Made by a program: the position numbers and the translations under genes
The notes under the pieces: model-generated
What the model was told of the DNA's origin: nothing
What the model saw: the letters and a program-made list of their open reading frames with translations, nothing else
The model's database searches: none
Source: Anaerovorax odorimutans
GTDB lineage: Bacteria > Bacillota > Clostridia > Peptostreptococcales > JAAYPU01
Assembly: GCA_016841185.1 (NCBI GenBank)
Contig: JAENZQ010000001.1
Span: forward strand, 136,364-200,363
Direction of reading: 5' to 3'
DNA length: 64,000 bases
In this document: piece by piece, positions 62,254-64,000 of the stretch
Numbering within the stretch: the stretch's first letter is position 1
Layout of the letters: the number at the start of each line of letters is the position of its first letter

Positions 62254-63360
62254 CTATGTTCTTATAGGATATATGATTTGTTCTTTATATCCAACGATTG
62301 CTTTTATATATCCCTTAAGCATTTCATCGGCTTCGCTGTCACCCGTATCCACAAGAAATGGATTTCCCCTAAGTTCGGAAATCTTATGTTTGGTGGTGAT
62401 AACGATAATATTTTCTTTTCCGATCTGTTTTATCACAGCAGGGCTGATTTGTTGATTCCCTCTTCCCAGCAGGTATCCCTGACCTCCAATAGGTGTAACG
62501 ATCAGCTTGCATTTTTTTCCTTTTATAAGCCCCAACAGCTGTTTTTCTGCCACATCTAATGCGACCATTTGCTTGTTCAGAATAATATCCACTCCAAGCA
62601 AAGTATATGGAAGTCCTAATTGCTCCATAACCGCACGTGTGGTAGTGCCGGGGCCGACCACATATAAAACATCTTCCTGCATGTTGTCCATCACATCAAG
62701 GGCAGCAGAAACCTGAGATGCCGTTTCACTGAAAGGTGTCGGCGCTTTTCGGTTTTGCACATAGTTTCTTTCATAAGGTATTTTTAAATATCCGTACAGC
62801 TTTGTATTCACATGACCTGCTCTGTATGCATTCTCGTCAATGTCTAAAACCTCAACTTCCTGCAGCCGCTTTATATTACCCGTAAGGTAGAGTCTTGCAA
62901 GTTCTCCTGCCTTCGTCGGATTTTTGGCATACACCGGCGAATGAATTTTTACTCCTGCAGGGATGCCGATAACAGGTACTTTCATTCCGACAGCATTATA
63001 AATATCTCGTGCCGTTCCGTCTCCTCCTGCAAATAATATAAAATCAACATCTTCCTGCATCATAGTCTTTGCAGCAGCAATGGTATCCTCGGAGGAGCAC
63101 ATCGAATCATTATGCCATACCACAATTGTTGAAAAACCAAAGTACTTTGCCTCATCCTCCCCCATCTCATGGGAACAGGTAATAATTTCAATGTCCTCTT
63201 TTAAATCACTAAGAACTGAAATTGCCTCCATACTTCTATGAGACGAGCGGGGTTTAGCTCCTAACGCCACAGCTTTTTGATAAACTCCGTCTGTCCCTTT
63301 TAATCCGACACTTCCGCCCATTCCTGCAATAGGATTTACTATAAAGCCTACCCGTTTCAA
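62254..63360 (-). CDS. ATP-NAD kinase family protein (COG3199, AcoX-like)
   Basis: The 368-residue protein starts with VGFIVNPIAGMGGSVGLKGT and has the NAD-kinase core FILFAGGDGTARDIYNAVG (GGDGT, about residues 101-119), VIGIPAGVKIHSPVYA and YVVGPGTTTRAVMEQLG. Family members include AcoX of acetoin gene clusters, whose exact reaction is unsettled. The start lies 6 bases after the stop of the GcvPB-like gene, so they are translated together. It is not the housekeeping NAD kinase, which is shorter. A nucleotide- or cofactor-phosphorylating role in the adjacent pathway is possible. Confidence 0.88.
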   Translation of the reverse strand: MKRVGFIVNPIAGMGGSVGLKGTDGVYQKAVALGAKPRSSHRSMEAISVLSDLKEDIEIITCSHEMGEDEAKYFGFSTIVVWHNDSMCSSEDTIAAAKTMMQEDVDFILFAGGDGTARDIYNAVGMKVPVIGIPAGVKIHSPVYAKNPTKAGELARLYLTGNIKRLQEVEVLDIDENAYRAGHVNTKLYGYLKIPYERNYVQNRKAPTPFSETASQVSAALDVMDNMQEDVLYVVGPGTTTRAVMEQLGLPYTLLGVDIILNKQMVALDVAEKQLLGLIKGKKCKLIVTPIGGQGYLLGRGNQQISPAVIKQIGKENIIVITTKHKISELRGNPFLVDTGDSEADEMLKGYIKAIVGYKEQIIYPIRT

Positions 63361-63366
63361 TCTTCA

Positions 63367-64000
63367 TCATCCTTTATCTTTGGCTTTTTTCAGATAACTC
63401 CTCCAAGAGATTGCCCATTCATCCGGCTCATCCAGGGTCCTCTCATCCACCTGGTGACAAACGCTTCTGTGAGGTGCCGTTTTTATGATTTCCGGGCTTT
63501 CGTATGCTTCTTTTATGATATATTTCAGCGTCTCAATGTATTCATCCAAGTCTTCTTTTGATGGTGCCTCTGTAGGTTCTAATGTCATAGGCTCGGGAAT
63601 ATAGTAAGGATGATGGCTGGTCCAGTAATGCATTCCGAAATCCATCATTCTTCTCTGGACATCTCCCGTAGTAATACCCGTATCTTCCGCAAGCTTCTGT
63701 AATGTATATCTGACTTGCTCGACTCTTTGTTTGCCTTTAATATATGGTGCATCAATGCAGTCCACTTCCATTAGTTTCCGGAACAAGTAATTGTTGTTCA
63801 GAACCGCCACTTTTGCCACCTCATACAGGCCTTCGGCACCTAAAGCCATAATCCATGCATATGCTTTCAACACAACCGGAGCAACACCGTAAAACATTCT
63901 TACTTTGCCGATATTGAAAGGATCTCTGCATATATCATAATTTAAATAATATTTGTCTCCATCATAGTCAATAAGAGGTGCGGGAAGATATTTTTCCAGC
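63367..64000 (-). CDS. GcvPB-like glycine dehydrogenase (P-protein) subunit 2, 3' part
   Basis: The frame is open to the window edge, giving the last 211 residues of a protein of the GcvPB family (PLP-dependent glycine decarboxylase subunit 2, usually about 480-490 residues). Matching segments are FNIGKVRMFYGVAPVVLKAY, YIPEPMTLEPTEAPSKEDLD and EIIKTAPHRSVCHQVDE. It departs from normal GcvPB: the central APYIKGKQRVEQVRYTLQKL stretch, MMDFGMHYWTSHHPYYI in place of a LDYGFHPPT-like motif, and the end DEWAISWRSYLKKA. The PLP lysine lies outside the window. The partners (AcoX-like kinase, SDR) are not those of the glycine cleavage operon, so it may decarboxylate another amino acid. Confidence 0.8.
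   Translation of the reverse strand, partial: LEKYLPAPLIDYDGDKYYLNYDICRDPFNIGKVRMFYGVAPVVLKAYAWIMALGAEGLYEVAKVAVLNNNYLFRKLMEVDCIDAPYIKGKQRVEQVRYTLQKLAEDTGITTGDVQRRMMDFGMHYWTSHHPYYIPEPMTLEPTEAPSKEDLDEYIETLKYIIKEAYESPEIIKTAPHRSVCHQVDERTLDEPDEWAISWRSYLKKAKDKG

Noticed and set aside
1..64000. CRISPR arrays, rRNA genes, complete insertion sequences, prophage genes
   Set aside because: No regularly spaced repeats, no rRNA-like sequence, and no transposase, integrase or phage structural protein was seen in any frame.

Overview
The window is AT-rich and reads as a chromosomal segment of an anaerobic member of the Clostridia (Bacillota). The evidence is ferredoxin-linked 2-oxoacid oxidoreductases (a four-subunit VOR-type enzyme and a single-chain pyruvate:ferredoxin oxidoreductase), phosphotransbutyrylase and butyrate kinase, strong GGAGG ribosome binding sites, frequent GTG/TTG starts, and FtsEX, UvrABC and OpuA proteins of Firmicutes type. 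I cannot name the genus. An amino-acid- and organic-acid-fermenting, probably Stickland-type, anaerobe is an inference from gene content.

Layout. 1-8.2 kb (all minus): the 5' two thirds of a glycogen branching enzyme running off the edge, uvrC, a small unknown ORF, a NifX-like protein with an Mrp/NBP35 ATPase, two membrane proteins and hisC. 8.3-8.6 kb: an apparent free-standing structured RNA with a consensus promoter and its own terminator. 8.7-11.7 kb (plus): the osmoprotectant transporter opuAA-AB-AC behind a palindromic operator. 12-21 kb (minus): asparaginase, then a branched-chain amino acid fermentation operon (ptb-buk-ferredoxin-VOR alpha-beta-gamma-ilvE) with a sigma-54 promoter and a PAS-PAS-AAA+-Fis activator just upstream. 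21.3-22.9 kb (plus): a divergent cis-prenyltransferase and an orphan metal-binding lipoprotein. 22.9-28.1 kb (minus): uvrB and uvrA.

28.4-35.8 kb (minus): a sensor kinase/AraC-type regulator pair, then ilvD and a TRAP transporter (dctPQM). 36-37.7 kb: a LysM-anchored 5'-nucleotidase, then tRNA-Gly(CCC) on the plus strand. 38.5-52.8 kb (minus): a second dehydratase/TRAP module with a GntR regulator: iron alcohol dehydrogenase, two metallo-beta-lactamase-fold hydrolases, TRAP dctPQM, a 3-hydroxyacyl-CoA-dehydrogenase-family enzyme, PFOR and an IlvD-family dehydratase, behind a near-perfect sigma-A promoter and a FadR-type operator. A 163-bp MITE-like repeat lies beyond its 3' end. 52.9-59 kb (minus): ctpA, recJ, an EnvC-like M23 peptidase, ftsX and ftsE. 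59.2-61 kb (plus): 5-formyl-THF cyclo-ligase, a CheY-like protein and a repeat-plus-CheX-like protein. 61-64 kb (minus): a divergent GcvPB-like P-protein (cut by the edge), an AcoX-type ATP-NAD kinase homologue, an SDR and a small protein.

The genes suggest a cell that oxidises branched-chain 2-oxoacids to acyl-CoA with ATP recovery through acyl phosphates, imports organic acids through TRAP systems and dehydrates hydroxy-acids to 2-oxoacids for ferredoxin oxidoreductases. The most interesting unexplained items are the 264-nt RNA, a 37-nt leader motif shared by ctpA and the nucleotidase, the MITE-like repeat, composite low-complexity plus hairpin intergenic elements, the paired sigma-54 activator sites, and the GcvPB/AcoX/SDR cluster.
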